NCBI RefSeq assembly: GCF_000969885.1
Contig: NZ_CP009501.1
Location: 2,184,908-2,248,907 of the forward strand
Reading direction: 5' to 3'
Length of the DNA: 64,000 bases
Origin: Methanosarcina thermophila TM-1
GTDB lineage: Archaea > Halobacteriota > Methanosarcinia > Methanosarcinales > Methanosarcinaceae
Part shown: positions 28,958-38,985 of the stretch, piece by piece
Layout: each line of letters starts with the position of its first letter
How positions within the stretch are numbered: the stretch's first letter is position 1
Position numbers and translations under genes: made by a program
Notes under the pieces: generated by a model
Told to the model about the DNA's origin: nothing
Database searches by the model: none
What the model saw: only the letters and a program-made list of their open reading frames with translations

Positions 28958-29773
28958 ATGAAGGTTAGCGAGATTATGTCAGAAGAGCCTGTGAGCATCA
29001 AAGAGGAGGACTTTATTACTCATGCCCGTAAACTGATGCGAAACCACCTTCTTCGAAGCCTCGTTGTTGTTGACGAAGAGAACAGGCTTGTTGGAATGTT
29101 GAACGACCAGGATATCTTGAGGGTTACGTCTACACGTTCAAATGTCACAGTAGGGGGGTATGCAAGCCAGTCTCCTACAATCACTCCAGATATGGATATT
29201 ATGAAGGCTGCAAAGTTAATGGTAGAATCAAAGCAAAATAGAGTTCCGGTTGTTAAGTCAACTACGGACCGCACCGTTGTTGGAATTCTCAGCAGTGTTG
29301 ATATTCTTAGAAATGTGGAAGTCCCAAAGAATGTTCCCAGCACGCTGGAGGCTATAATGACGAAAAAAGTCAAAACCTGTTCGCCAGATGACAAAGTTAA
29401 CACGGTTTGGGGGCATATGCTTGAGACAGATTATACGGGTATTCCTGTTATCTCAAAGAAGGGCGAGCCTATTGGAATGATAACCAGAAGGGATATAATC
29501 AAATCGGGTGCAGTCCGCATTGAAGTCGAAGATGAAAGGCATACAAAGCCTAAAGAAAGCCCGAAAGTTGAAAAGGTAATGTCAACTCCTGCCTATACAC
29601 TTTCTGAAAACGACTCAATCCAGAGTGCAATTGATGTGATTCTTCGCTATGATATTGGAAGAGTTACCATAGTAAATGAAGAGGGTAGAGTTTCTGGAAT
29701 CGTTGATAGACAGGATCTTCTGGAAGCCATTGCCAATGCATGGCCCGAAAAACTCCTCGATGATCGCTTTTGA
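28958..29773 (+). CDS. CBS-domain protein (four CBS motifs)
   Basis: The 271-aa protein consists only of two Bateman modules: [15 protein letters not shown] and [13 protein letters not shown] in the first half, [15 protein letters not shown] and [15 protein letters not shown] in the second. The last motif ends [11 protein letters not shown]. It is a probable ligand-binding regulator with no output domain. AGGAAGG about 9 nt before ATG 28958 supports the start. It lies 99 nt after the previous CBS gene and is likely co-regulated. The ligand and partner are unknown. Confidence 0.85.
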   Translation: MKVSEIMSEEPVSIKEEDFITHARKLMRNHLLRSLVVVDEENRLVGMLNDQDILRVTSTRSNVTVGGYASQSPTITPDMDIMKAAKLMVESKQNRVPVVKSTTDRTVVGILSSVDILRNVEVPKNVPSTLEAIMTKKVKTCSPDDKVNTVWGHMLETDYTGIPVISKKGEPIGMITRRDIIKSGAVRIEVEDERHTKPKESPKVEKVMSTPAYTLSENDSIQSAIDVILRYDIGRVTIVNEEGRVSGIVDRQDLLEAIANAWPEKLLDDRF

Positions 29774-30097
29774 AAGAAATTATATGGGATATCTTTGGTG
29801 AAGATATAGCGACTAACAGAAGGCAACAGCTGACAGAGAATTAACCTGAAAAGCGGTTGAATATTTTCACGCAAAAAGATTATAACGTCAAAGATCATCA
29901 TTAATAATAATTATAGATTCACAAATGAAAAGAAACTTCTAGGAAAGATTCGGGGGAAATTGCTTTCAGGTTTTATTTTTTCCAGGAGCAAACCCGTGCC
30001 TGCTAAAAATTTAACTGTGGACTCCATGTAAATTTCTGCAAGACAGAAAGAAAAAGAAACGGAATATGAAAAAAGCAATTAACTGTAACTGGATTCG
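29774..30097. other. Intergenic region within the CBS cluster
   Basis: 324 bp, AT-rich. I see no hairpin terminator, repeat or ORB here. Confidence 0.4.
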
Positions 30098-31096
30098 GTG
30101 ATCCTATTGAACAGAAATAGTACATTTTCGTCCGTCGATAAGATGAAAGTTCAGCCAGGTGTGAGCAAGTCCAAGAAAGCGCAGCAGAAAGACCCGCATA
30201 CGATTAGCAGCATGGGCACTATGCGAATAGGTCCTGAGTTTAAATCCCGTATCTCAGAACATGAGGGAAAGATCCTGGCCCTGGCAACAAGAAATGTAGT
30301 AACCCTCCCTCCTACCGCAACAATTATGGAAGCAATCAAGATTATGACTGAGAAGAGGTTCCGGCGCATTCCAATTACAGACGCTGGAACGAGAAGACTG
30401 GAAGGGGTGGTTACTTCCGTAGACATTATCGATTTCCTGGGGGGTGGCACAAAGAACCTGCTTGTTGAGAATCGCTTTAAAGGTAACCTTCTAGCTGCAA
30501 TCAACGCCGAAGTAAGGCAAATAATGGAAACTAATATTCCTTATCTCAATGACCAGGCTGACTTTAAAGATGCAGTCTCAATGATGGTCGAAAAGAGGAC
30601 AGGCGGACTGCCAATTGTGAATAATAACATGCAGGTTGTTGCAATCTTTACCGAAAGGAATGCAATTGAACTGATGGGCGGGCTTGTGACAAATCGGACT
30701 GTTGATGAGTACATGACCGAGAACGTCAAGATGGTATCAACCGATACACCTATTGGTCAAGCAGCAAAAGTAATGGTAAGTAACAGACTCCGAAGGCTTC
30801 CTGTAGTTAAGGATGGGATCTTTGCGGGAATTGTCACTTCCTCTGATATTGTCCATTTCCTTGGCAGAGGAGATGCTTTCACCAAACTGACAACAGGAAA
30901 TATTCATGAGGCATTTGACCAGCCTGTAGGATCTATCGTCTCAAGAGAACTGATATGGACTGAACCAGGGACAGACCTGGGAAAGGCAATGGAAATAATG
31001 CTTGAGAAAAAGATAGGTTCACTCCCGATTCTGGAGGATGGGGTGCTCCGTGGCATCATTACTGAAAGGGATTTCCTGAGATCACTGCTTGAATGA
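30098..31096 (+). CDS. CBS-domain protein with N-terminal extension (four CBS motifs)
   Basis: The 332-aa reading has about 60 residues without a clear fold, then two Bateman modules: [16 protein letters not shown] and [17 protein letters not shown], then [16 protein letters not shown] and [16 protein letters not shown]. It ends in [12 protein letters not shown]. The start is uncertain. GTG 30098, TTG 30107 and ATG 30143 are all in frame, and GGTGATCC (30097-30105), complementary to the 16S end, is too near TTG. ATG 30143 would remove 15 residues. The function is inferred to be adenosine-nucleotide sensing, as for its neighbours. Confidence 0.82.
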   Translation: MILLNRNSTFSSVDKMKVQPGVSKSKKAQQKDPHTISSMGTMRIGPEFKSRISEHEGKILALATRNVVTLPPTATIMEAIKIMTEKRFRRIPITDAGTRRLEGVVTSVDIIDFLGGGTKNLLVENRFKGNLLAAINAEVRQIMETNIPYLNDQADFKDAVSMMVEKRTGGLPIVNNNMQVVAIFTERNAIELMGGLVTNRTVDEYMTENVKMVSTDTPIGQAAKVMVSNRLRRLPVVKDGIFAGIVTSSDIVHFLGRGDAFTKLTTGNIHEAFDQPVGSIVSRELIWTEPGTDLGKAMEIMLEKKIGSLPILEDGVLRGIITERDFLRSLLE

Positions 31097-31688
31097 ATTG
31101 CGAAGAAATGAATTGATTGGAACCAATCCCTATTAGTTTTGAACGATGCGGGACAGTTCGAGCTGGCAAAAATTGGCGAAAACTGTCCCAAATGTCCTCA
31201 AACTATCCCGGAATTTGACACAGTATAATGAAGTTGGAGTGTAAGAACTGGATCTAGAGTGTAAAAGTTGGATCTGGAATGTAAAGCTGGATCTAGAGTA
31301 TAAAAGTTGAATCTGGAATGTAAAACTGGATCTGGAGTGTAAGAAACGGATCTGGAGTATAAGAACTGGAATTACAATAGACCCGGAATTAGAATAGATC
31401 CGAAGATTTAGGACGTAATCTTTCGAGAGCTTAAATTTTCAGGAGTTTTGGAGAAAAGGAAAATTCCCTGGTGGAAAGATTGAGAAGTAACTCGACTTTG
31501 AATATTCAGGATTTTGAAGTGTAGCCCATTTTGAATAGAACTTTTTCAAGTTAGCCTCACTTCAACAAAAAGCATACGTTACTTCTCTAAAACTTTAGCG
31601 TATACAGCTAAAAATTGTGAAGTCTGCAATCAATTCAAAAACTATAATTATCGATACTTATATATTATGAAAGTGAAGGAGGTACTTC
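31097..31688. other. Intergenic region with tandem repeat inside the CBS cluster
   Basis: 592 bp. The repeat block at 31228-31385 is listed separately. The remaining sequence is AT-rich. GGAGGT at 31679-31684 is the ribosome-binding site of the next gene. No RNA gene is recognised. Confidence 0.5.
31228..31385. repeat. Tandem repeat, 19-20 bp unit, about 7 copies
   Basis: Copies of GTGTAAGAACTGGATCTAGA and its variants (GTATAAAAGTTGAATCTGGA and similar) stand head to tail. Confidence 0.85.
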
Positions 31689-32534
31689 ATGAACGTGGCG
31701 GACATCATGAGCTCACCTGTATATGTTATAAATGCAGATGAGCCCGTGTCACATGCGAGAAAACTGATGTTAAGGCATAAAATCAGTACGCTGCTTGTCC
31801 TCAACGAAGGCAAGATGGTGGGAATCGTCACAAAATCAGACATCGCTAACCGGCTGGCTCAGGCCGAACCTCTCTGGAGGAGGAGGCCAATAGACCAGGT
31901 GCCTATCAAGTTATTGATGACTGAATCGGTTATTACCATCTATCCCGAAGCCTCTATTTCCCAGGCAGCTGCTTTAATGCTTGAAAACAGAGTGCACAAC
32001 ATTCCGGTAGTAAAGAACGATATTGTAGGCATTGTAACCAGGACAGATCTTGTGCGCTATGTTGCAGAAAATGAAGAGGAAATAAAAACAAAAATCCCCA
32101 AATTAATGACGGAAGATATCGTTTCTGTTCACAGACATCACACAATCAACCATGTAATTGACGAAATGAACAGAAATGAGATCGAAAGAGTAATCGTTAA
32201 AGATGATGCAGGAAAACCAGTAGGGATTATTTCCAGAAAGGACCTTGCTTTAAACCTCTTAACTGACTTTCAGGGCGAACTTTCCACAAAGAACATAAAA
32301 ATGACTCGTAAATCTTCTCCTGGAGGCCAAAAAACCTACAGATATGTAAAAGAGGTACCTTTAACCGCAGAGGACATAATGGTTTCTCCGATAGTTTCCA
32401 TTGACGTAAATGAAACTGTCAGTAACGCCGCAAAAAAGATGATTGAAGAAGGGCTGACTGCGCTGCCTGTCAGTGATGGAGAAGATATAGTGGGAATATT
32501 AAGCAGAACCGACATTATGAAAGCCGTCCTCTGA
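31689..32534 (+). CDS. CBS-domain protein (four CBS motifs)
   Basis: The 281-aa protein has four CBS motifs: [48 protein letters not shown] and [17 protein letters not shown] basic linker ([17 protein letters not shown]) comes before the last one. It has no other domain. GGAGGT 7 nt before ATG 31689 is a strong ribosome-binding site, better than those of its neighbours. It ends in [12 protein letters not shown], the same tail pattern as the other CBS proteins here. Confidence 0.86.
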   Translation: MNVADIMSSPVYVINADEPVSHARKLMLRHKISTLLVLNEGKMVGIVTKSDIANRLAQAEPLWRRRPIDQVPIKLLMTESVITIYPEASISQAAALMLENRVHNIPVVKNDIVGIVTRTDLVRYVAENEEEIKTKIPKLMTEDIVSVHRHHTINHVIDEMNRNEIERVIVKDDAGKPVGIISRKDLALNLLTDFQGELSTKNIKMTRKSSPGGQKTYRYVKEVPLTAEDIMVSPIVSIDVNETVSNAAKKMIEEGLTALPVSDGEDIVGILSRTDIMKAVL

Positions 32535-32704
32535 AACATTGTAATGTGAAATACATGCTGCATAAAAAACGTGAAGAAGTTAATAAAGCAGCAAAAGTAA
32601 GAGAAAGATGCAAAATTAAAGTGCAGGAAAACGGATGAAGAAAACACGCAGAAAATTGCGGAAAAGTATGATTCAAAACTCTGGATACGCATGAGGTGAA
32701 TTGC

Positions 32705-33481
32705 ATGCAAGTTAAAGACATAATGGTACAGCCATATAAAATTAACAAGTCAGACACCATATCTCACGCCCTGGACCTTATGGAAAAGAAGAATACAAAG
32801 CGCCTGCTGGTAGTCAACGGCGATCAGGTAATGGGTGTACTTACAATGAGAAGTCTGACAGAGCAGCTCGGAACTCGCAAGAAACTGAGCAAACCTGCAT
32901 CCTCTTTGCATGTTGCAACAGCCGTATCCGACAACTTTGTAAAGGTTCTGCCCGATACCGATGTCAGAGATGCCCTTACCCTAATGAAAAAGAAAGGTGG
33001 CGTAATTATTGTCACTGATAACGGAAACGCCCTGGGTTGGGTGACACCCCAGGAATTCATGAAGATAAACCACTTCACTGGCTTTGTTGGGGAAGTAATG
33101 GAGAAAAACCCTATCGTTGTCAGCCCTTCTGACAGAGTGAGCCACGCCAGACGGCTTATTCTTGATAAGAATGTGGGAAGGCTGCCAGTAGTTGAAAATG
33201 GAAAACTCGTAGGTATTATTGCTGAGGATGACATCGCCTTTGCCATGCGTTCTTTCAGAGACCTGGTAGCTGACAACCAGCAAGATTCAAGGATAAGAAA
33301 CCTGCTGGTAGGGGACATTATGACCCGCAGTGTCATAAGTGTTCATACCAATACTCCTCTTGCAGAAGCTGTCCAGATAATGATAGAACACGATGTTGGA
33401 GGTGTTCCGGTCCTTAACCTGGAAGAGGAACTTGTTGGTTTCCTTGCCCGGAGGAATATAATAAATACAATTGAGGAATAA
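32705..33481 (+). CDS. CBS-domain protein (four CBS motifs)
   Basis: It has 258 aa from ATG 32705, which has GAGGTGA 5 nt upstream; the GTG at 32696 overlaps that site and is rejected. Motifs are [15 protein letters not shown], a diverged second repeat ([19 protein letters not shown]), [16 protein letters not shown] and [16 protein letters not shown]. The second CBS lacks the usual D-I-M start, so this module may bind ligand at one site only. It is the last gene of the CBS run and is followed by a terminator. Confidence 0.86.
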   Translation: MQVKDIMVQPYKINKSDTISHALDLMEKKNTKRLLVVNGDQVMGVLTMRSLTEQLGTRKKLSKPASSLHVATAVSDNFVKVLPDTDVRDALTLMKKKGGVIIVTDNGNALGWVTPQEFMKINHFTGFVGEVMEKNPIVVSPSDRVSHARRLILDKNVGRLPVVENGKLVGIIAEDDIAFAMRSFRDLVADNQQDSRIRNLLVGDIMTRSVISVHTNTPLAEAVQIMIEHDVGGVPVLNLEEELVGFLARRNIINTIEE

Positions 33482-33565
33482 GCTCAAATCCAGAAAGACT
33501 GAGCCAGAAAAAACTTAATTAAAGCACTAAATCAATTAATTAAATGGAAGAAAATAATTAAGAGA

Positions 33566-33594
33566 AAGCCTGTTCTATTAAGGCAGGCTTTTTT
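33566..33594 (+). terminator. Hairpin-T terminator after the CBS cluster
   Basis: The arms AAGCCTG (33566-33572) and CAGGCTT (33584-33590) with an 11-nt loop run into six T. It is the clearest terminator-like structure in the window and ends the five-gene CBS region. Confidence 0.7.
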
Positions 33595-33796
33595 CAATTT
33601 CTAATTTTCCTTTGGATTGATTTCTCATTTCTTAATGATTTCTGTTCTATAGTGAATCCTATTTTACAGCGGGTTCTATCCTGCAGCAAACTCTATTTTG
33701 AAGCAAGTCCTGTTTTGCAGCGAATTCTATTTTACAGTAATTTCTGTTTTAGTGCTGTTTTAGTGTGATTTTTTGATCTTACAACTATCTCATGTT
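33595..33796. repeat. Degenerate repeat between CBS cluster and AIM24-like gene
   Basis: Copies of TTCTATTTTACAGCGAA-like units (period about 23 bp) occupy roughly 33650-33750. No gene is seen. Confidence 0.6.
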
Positions 33797-34588
33797 TTAA
33801 AAGCCTTTATCTCCACCAATCAGGCCTCCAAGGACATCACTTCCAAGTATGCCGCTCTGTTCTTCCCGGTTGCGACCGTAGGCAGAAGCTGCAATGATCC
33901 TGTCAGCGAGGCGGGAGAAAGGCAGGCTCTGCAAATATATTGTGCCCGGACCTGTAAGGGTTGCAAGGACAACTCCTTCACCGCCGAAGAGAGCATTTTT
34001 AAAATTCCTTGACCAGGTTATATCATAGGTCACAGTTTCGGTGAAAGCTGCCACACAGCCTGTATCGACACGGTATGTCTCGCCAGGTGCCAGATCCTTT
34101 CTTATGACTGTACCCCCAATATGTAGGAAAGCCAGGCCGTCACCCTTCAATCTCTGCAGGATAAAACCTTCGCCACCGAATAGCCCTGCCCCGAGCTTGC
34201 GGGTGAAAGCGACTTCTATTTCTACTCCGCGAGCTGCACAGAGAAATGAGTCTTTCTGACAGAGGAGGCTGCCTCCGAATTTGGTAAGGTCAATAGGGAT
34301 AATCTTGCCCGGATATGGAGCTGCAAATGCTACATGCCCTTTCCCGGAACCCTTATGGATAAAGCTTGTAATGAAGAAACTTTCTCCTGCAAGCACTCGT
34401 TTAAGTCCTTTTTTCAGGCTTCCGAAAAGTCCACCTCCTTCATTACCCATGCTTGTCTGCATCTGGATTCCTGGTCCCATATAAGCCATAGCCCCGGCTT
34501 CTGCCTGGACGGCTTCTTCAGGATCGAGCTCGATTTCAACAATCTGCATATCGTCGCCCATAATCTGGTAGTCGATTTCATCTGCCAT
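33797..34588 (-). CDS. AIM24 / TIGR00266 family protein
   Basis: It has 263 aa from ATG 34588, preceded by GGAG; the upstream Met at 34618 has no ribosome-binding site. It is an all-beta protein with repeated glycine-rich turns: GPGIQMQTSM, GGGLFGSLKKGLKRVLAGESFF, APYPGKIIPIDL, GLFGGEGFILQRLKGDG and LFGGEGVVLATLTGPG. This matches the TIGR00266/AIM24 family found in archaea, bacteria and mitochondria, whose biochemical role is not established. It has no signal peptide. It is convergent with the CBS genes and divergent from the RNA ligase gene. Confidence 0.86.
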   Translation of the reverse strand: MADEIDYQIMGDDMQIVEIELDPEEAVQAEAGAMAYMGPGIQMQTSMGNEGGGLFGSLKKGLKRVLAGESFFITSFIHKGSGKGHVAFAAPYPGKIIPIDLTKFGGSLLCQKDSFLCAARGVEIEVAFTRKLGAGLFGGEGFILQRLKGDGLAFLHIGGTVIRKDLAPGETYRVDTGCVAAFTETVTYDITWSRNFKNALFGGEGVVLATLTGPGTIYLQSLPFSRLADRIIAASAYGRNREEQSGILGSDVLGGLIGGDKGF

Positions 34589-34807
34589 TTTACAATCTCC
34601 AATTTTTTGCAAACTCAAGTAAAACAGGATTAGAAACAGATTAGAACCGAATACTTAAAAAGATTTTTAATGTATGGTCATTTCTCAAGATTTTTCAATT
34701 TATCTCCTGAAAAATAACCTGTTAGAATATACCCGATTCGAAGACATGTTCCGAATATATGCCTGAGAATGGCAATTTATTTCAGGGCTGAGGACAGATA
34801 AATAAAC

Positions 34808-35980
34808 ATGAGCAGAGAGGGTAATGAGGAAGTAGATCCTGAATTTGTGTCCCGGCTTGCCAGCTATCTAGGGTTTAATAAGGAAAGAGTTCAACATCTT
34901 TTTGAGAAGAGTTATCTCGCCCGAAACTGGGGAAAATATGAAAATTTGCTCCGTTTCGATAAGGAAATATCCCATATCGAAAGAGGAACAGTACTTTATG
35001 AGAAAGACGGTTCTTTCGAAGCCATTGTGGGCTTTCCGAAAATCCGACGAGCTATGGTGCTGAATCCTACGATTAAAAAACACTTCAGCGGACTTGAGAA
35101 AGTAGCCGTGGAAGAAAAAATGAATGGATATAATGTCCGTATAGCGATTGCAAAAGATGAAATCCTTGCAATTACACGAAGCGGATATATCTGCCCTTAT
35201 ACGACTCAAAAAGCAAAAGAGAAATTGAACCTGAAGTTCTTTGAAGATTTCCCAGAGCTTGTACTCTATGGAGAAATGGTAGGACCTGATAACCCATATG
35301 TTCCAAAAGAGATCTATGATATCGAATCTGTAGAATTTTACATATTTGATATCCGGAAGAAAAACAGTGGTGAACCTCTTCCAATAAAAAAGAGGCAGGA
35401 AATCCTGGAAAAATATGGTTTTTTCCAGGTAAGGTTTTTCGACGAATTCCCATTGGAAACTGCTGCTGAAGAAATTGAAAAAATTATTCGGGAACTTGGA
35501 GAAATAGAACATGAGGGTGTTGTAATAAAGGACCCAGACATGATGCTTTCCCCGTTAAAATATACCTCTTCACAAAGTAATTGTTCGGATCTCAGGCACG
35601 CCTTTAAGTTTTACAATGAAACAGGCAGAGATTACATGCTTTCCCGAATTGTCAGAGAAGGTTTCCAGACAGTTGAATGGGATGAGGATGAGACCGAATT
35701 TGAAGAACGCTGTATGAAACTTGGAAAAAGCATATTGGGCCCTCTCAGAGAATCTATAAGAACTGTGAAAAACGGTCAAAGGCTATATGAAGAGGCAAGG
35801 ATAAGGGTAAGGGACTTAAAAACTGCAGCCGATTTTGAGGGATACCTTAAAAGACTCGGGATCGATGCAATTTTTGAAGAGCCTCAACCGATCGGAGACG
35901 AGTATCGGATAGTTATAAAGAAGATTAATAAAAGCACCAATGATAAGACTCATGCAATCTTGCAAGGTGAGACGTGGTAA
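34808..35980 (+). CDS. ATP-dependent RNA ligase, Rnl3 (archaeal Pab1020-type)
   Basis: It is a nucleotidyltransferase-fold ligase that joins or circularises RNA 5'-phosphate and 3'-OH ends. Motif I with the lysine that takes AMP is EEKMNGYNVR (near residue 103). Motif IV is EHEGVVIKDP (near 237-246), and a VLYGEMVG motif III-like strand lies near 155. The C-terminal helical domain is the archaeal Rnl3 dimerisation part. At 390 aa it is full length. No neighbour shares the transcript. With rtcA and kptA it is the third RNA-end enzyme in the window. Confidence 0.9.
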   Translation: MSREGNEEVDPEFVSRLASYLGFNKERVQHLFEKSYLARNWGKYENLLRFDKEISHIERGTVLYEKDGSFEAIVGFPKIRRAMVLNPTIKKHFSGLEKVAVEEKMNGYNVRIAIAKDEILAITRSGYICPYTTQKAKEKLNLKFFEDFPELVLYGEMVGPDNPYVPKEIYDIESVEFYIFDIRKKNSGEPLPIKKRQEILEKYGFFQVRFFDEFPLETAAEEIEKIIRELGEIEHEGVVIKDPDMMLSPLKYTSSQSNCSDLRHAFKFYNETGRDYMLSRIVREGFQTVEWDEDETEFEERCMKLGKSILGPLRESIRTVKNGQRLYEEARIRVRDLKTAADFEGYLKRLGIDAIFEEPQPIGDEYRIVIKKINKSTNDKTHAILQGETW

Positions 35981-36358
35981 TTCTTTCCTCAGAATGTTAT
36001 TCTTGAGCTTTGAAGTCTTGAGACCCTTTTTCAAAATGTTTCGAAAAGAAATATATTATAGTATAATTATACCAGATGCAAATTTCAAAGTTGTAATATC
36101 ACTAAGGTCTCAGAGGTACATAGAACAATTCTCACTTATAAAACAATTCTCACTTACAAAACAATTCTCACTTATAAACTCACTATAAAACAATTCTCAC
36201 TTGCAAAACAACTCGCACTTACAAAGCAATTCTCGCTTATAAAACAATTCGCACTTATAAAATAATTTACACTCACAAAATAACTCATGATAATAAAATA
36301 AATCACACTTAAACAGTTTTTAAATATAGAAATTTAAGGAACGAAAAAGGGATCCAGT
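35981..36358. other. Intergenic region before the EF-Tu paralogue
   Basis: 378 bp. It is dominated by the tandem repeat at 36118-36310. No gene is seen. Confidence 0.5.
36118..36310. repeat. Tandem repeat, 18-bp unit, about 10 copies
   Basis: The unit is ACAATTCTCACTTATAAA. Early copies are nearly identical, and later copies drift (ACAACTCGCACTTACAAA, GCAATTCTCGCTTATAAA). The array stops about 50 bp before the next gene. Confidence 0.9.
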
Positions 36359-37435
36359 ATGACAAATCTTGCAATTATCGGGGCGGAAAAAAGTGGAAGA
36401 ACTTCCCTTGCCGCAAACCTGGGGAGAAAAGGAACATCCTCCGACGTAACTATGTACAATAACGATAAGGAAAGCCGGAAAATGGTTTTTGTGGACCCTC
36501 ACGGCTATCCTAAAGCCATAAAGCCGTTGATCACGGCACTGAATATTTCGGATATGGCGATTCTCTGCATCCCTCCTGACGGCTTGGATAAGAACAATCC
36601 TGCAAGTGTTCATACAGGAGAATGTATTGTTGCCCTGGATCTGCTCGGTTTCAAGTATGGAATAATTGCCCTTACAAAGTCCGACAGTACCCATATGCAT
36701 GCGATCGATGAGCTGAAAAAGAAAATAAAATTAATGACTGCAGGCACTTCTCTTCAGGACTGGGAATGCATTTCCTTGAATACCAATAAAGGTGCAAAAA
36801 ACCCTTTTGAAGGTATGGAAGAGCTTAAAGCCAAGATTAACAAGATTTCGGAAAAGATCGAAGCTGAACAGGCTGAGTTGAATAACCTGCCTGCCAGGGT
36901 GTTTATAGACCATGCCTTCAATGTTACTGGAAAGGGCTGTGTTGTTCTTGGTGTTGTCAAACAGGGAATCTCAAAAAGTAAGGACAAGACCAAAATTTTC
37001 CCGCTGGACAGGGATATTGAAATCAGGTCAATTCAGAGCCATGATGTCGATATTGACAGCGCACCCGCAGGCACCAGAGTTGGGATGCGCCTTAAAAACG
37101 TGCAGGCAAAAGATATCGAAAGGGGATTTATTATCTCTGATAAGGAAATTGTAAGTACTGACTATATCCTTGAATGCACCATCTCAAAATTTACACGGGC
37201 AATTGAGACCTCGGGTGTGCTTCATCTCTTTGTTGGTCTGCAGTCCGAACCCGTGCGTGTGGAAAAGATTATGGTTGATGGTCAGGAAGTTAAAGAAGTA
37301 AAGCCTGGCAGTACCTGTGTGATGGAACTCTCAGGCAATAAAAAAGTAGCTTATAGCAAAGAGGATCGTTTCCTGTTGGCAAACCTCGACCTTCCACAGC
37401 GGTTTGTAGGCTACGGCTTCCCCAAGTTTCTTTAA
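36359..37435 (+). CDS. EF-Tu/SelB-like GTPase paralogue with degenerate P-loop
   Basis: The 358-aa protein has the EF1A/SelB layout: a small GTPase-like domain (1-190), beta-barrel domain 2 (195-275) and domain 3 (276-358). The P-loop reads GAEKSGRTS (8-16), with Arg in place of the usual Lys. G3 is DPHG and G4 is TKSD, so GTP binding may be weak or altered. Methanosarcina uses pyrrolysine, not selenocysteine, so a classical SelB role is unlikely. It could be a specialised translation factor or a decayed one; I cannot decide. GGGATCC upstream supports ATG 36359. The GGCT-like gene follows after 17-32 nt. Confidence 0.8.
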   Translation: MTNLAIIGAEKSGRTSLAANLGRKGTSSDVTMYNNDKESRKMVFVDPHGYPKAIKPLITALNISDMAILCIPPDGLDKNNPASVHTGECIVALDLLGFKYGIIALTKSDSTHMHAIDELKKKIKLMTAGTSLQDWECISLNTNKGAKNPFEGMEELKAKINKISEKIEAEQAELNNLPARVFIDHAFNVTGKGCVVLGVVKQGISKSKDKTKIFPLDRDIEIRSIQSHDVDIDSAPAGTRVGMRLKNVQAKDIERGFIISDKEIVSTDYILECTISKFTRAIETSGVLHLFVGLQSEPVRVEKIMVDGQEVKEVKPGSTCVMELSGNKKVAYSKEDRFLLANLDLPQRFVGYGFPKFL

Positions 37436-37467
37436 ATTATTTTTTTAAAGGAATGAAAGGTAATAAT

Positions 37468-38007
37468 ATGGAAAACGACTCAGGAAAAAAGGGAACCATA
37501 CATGAAAATGGGGAAAATAAGGTAAGGGATAAAACCCTTTATGGGCGCGTCTTTCACAGAAATGTCTGCTGGCAGCGTTCTTATGAGAGACCGGAAGGTG
37601 AAGAGCTTATTATGGCACTATACGGCAGCCTCAGAAATGGTCTTTACAACAGCAGGCGTTTCGATCTGCCGAACAAATCAGAATTCCTGGGCATAACAAA
37701 AGTGAGAGGATACTCTCTTTACTCTCTGGGTCCCTATCCTGGCGTCTACCCTTCAGAAGAAGATTCGTATGTCATAGCTGAAGTGCGCAGGTTTTCAGGA
37801 AAACAGCAACTTGAGGTCGCCAGAACAATTGATTATATTGAACTCTTCGGAGGATACCACAGAGAATATGTGGATCTTGAAATTGGCGAACAGAAGCTCA
37901 AGGGCTTTATTTATGTTTGTGATGAGAAGCCCGAGTCAGAAAAGATCGAGCATGGCGACTGGGTCAGATACCTGAAAGAGAGAGGGTTAGAGGAAGAGAG
38001 TAATTAA
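37468..38007 (+). CDS. Gamma-glutamylcyclotransferase-fold (AIG2-like) protein
   Basis: It has 179 aa from ATG 37468, with AAAGG about 7 nt upstream; the first ATG, 37453, has that site too close. The signature ALYGSLRNGLYN (near 51-62) is the GGCT substrate loop YGSLR. The fold continues as GVTxVRGYSLYSLGPYPGVYPSEEDSYVIAEV-type strands, described here in general form. The likely chemistry is cyclising or hydrolysing gamma-glutamylamines, but many family members are uncharacterised. It is probably co-transcribed with the EF-Tu paralogue upstream. Confidence 0.78.
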   Translation: MENDSGKKGTIHENGENKVRDKTLYGRVFHRNVCWQRSYERPEGEELIMALYGSLRNGLYNSRRFDLPNKSEFLGITKVRGYSLYSLGPYPGVYPSEEDSYVIAEVRRFSGKQQLEVARTIDYIELFGGYHREYVDLEIGEQKLKGFIYVCDEKPESEKIEHGDWVRYLKERGLEEESN

Positions 38008-38110
38008 AGGAAATAAATGGAAAATAGAGAGGAATGGATATTAGAAAATAGAGGAATAGATATTGGAAAATAAAGGATTATATTATTCCTTGAGAAATGA
38101 AACATGAAAA

Positions 38111-38884
38111 TCACAGGTTCCTTAAAAACTCAAGGCTTTCGATTCCCTCTTCTACCGAATTCACTTCGGTAACAAAAATTCCTTTATAATCAGAAAGTTT
38201 TTCCATAACTCGTTTCCAGTCTATTGTTCCTTTACCCAGTGGAAGATGTTCATCTTTTTTACCCATATTGTCATGGATATGTACATGGGAGATTTTTTTT
38301 GTAAGAAGATCAAGGAATTCGTCAATAACCCCAACTGTATTCGCATGACCGACATCAAAAGTAAAGCCAACATTATGGCTTCCGATAGATTCTAACATTT
38401 CTAGCATTTCTTCAGGATATTTCCCGAAAATTTTCGGCAGATCAGGCATATTTTCAACGGCAACTAGGATTCCAAAATCTGCTGCAAAATCACAGATTTC
38501 CCGGAGAGAGGCAAGATTGGTAAAATAAGCTTCCTGCGGAACCTGCGCACCATAAGGGGAAAGATAACCTGGGTGAATTACAGCCAGATTAACATAGTTA
38601 GAGGCAAGAGTCAGGTGATGTTTCATTTGCCTGATCACCTCTGCCCTGATTGAGTCATTCAGACCTGCCAGATTCATATCTGAGAAAGGCAGGTGCAGAG
38701 TTAACTCAAGACCAGTGGTTTCACTGATGTTTTTTAAATTCTGGATGTTCTTACTATTCAGGCATTGAGACCCTTCCTGTACGATCTCCCAACCGGTATA
38801 CCCATAATCCTCAAGCGTGTAAGCCCACTTGAAAGGGTCTTCAACGACTGAGCGCGACGAATAGCTTATTCTCTGCAATTGCAT
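38111..38884 (-). CDS. Xylose-isomerase-like TIM-barrel protein (sugar phosphate isomerase/epimerase)
   Basis: The 257-aa AP-endonuclease-2/xylose-isomerase-like barrel shows LHLPFSDMN near 62, VIHPGYLSP near 101, AVENMPD near 141, FTFDVGHANTVG near 174 and HVHIHDN near 200: the His/Glu/Asp metal ligands expected in this superfamily. The substrate is unknown; it could be an isomerase or a deoxyribonuclease IV-like enzyme. ATG 38884 has AAGGA upstream at a somewhat long distance. It is a single gene, convergent with the GGCT gene. Confidence 0.83.
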   Translation of the reverse strand: MQLQRISYSSRSVVEDPFKWAYTLEDYGYTGWEIVQEGSQCLNSKNIQNLKNISETTGLELTLHLPFSDMNLAGLNDSIRAEVIRQMKHHLTLASNYVNLAVIHPGYLSPYGAQVPQEAYFTNLASLREICDFAADFGILVAVENMPDLPKIFGKYPEEMLEMLESIGSHNVGFTFDVGHANTVGVIDEFLDLLTKKISHVHIHDNMGKKDEHLPLGKGTIDWKRVMEKLSDYKGIFVTEVNSVEEGIESLEFLRNL

Positions 38885-38985
38885 AACACAACTTCATTCC
38901 TTTTCATTTATCAATACGTTTGTGGGCGCGAATTGAGATATATTTAACTAAATCATTTAACTAAATGTGAATGAACCGCTAAAGC

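Noticed and set aside
36118-36310. Regular 18-bp repeats that could suggest a CRISPR array
   Set aside because: Units abut without spacers and drift in sequence; no cas gene is nearby. The same holds for 51319-51415 and 47690-47806.
38026-38100. Possible small gene after the GGCT-like CDS
   Set aside because: Only short purine-rich repeats (GGAAAATAGAGGAAT type) with no open frame of meaning.
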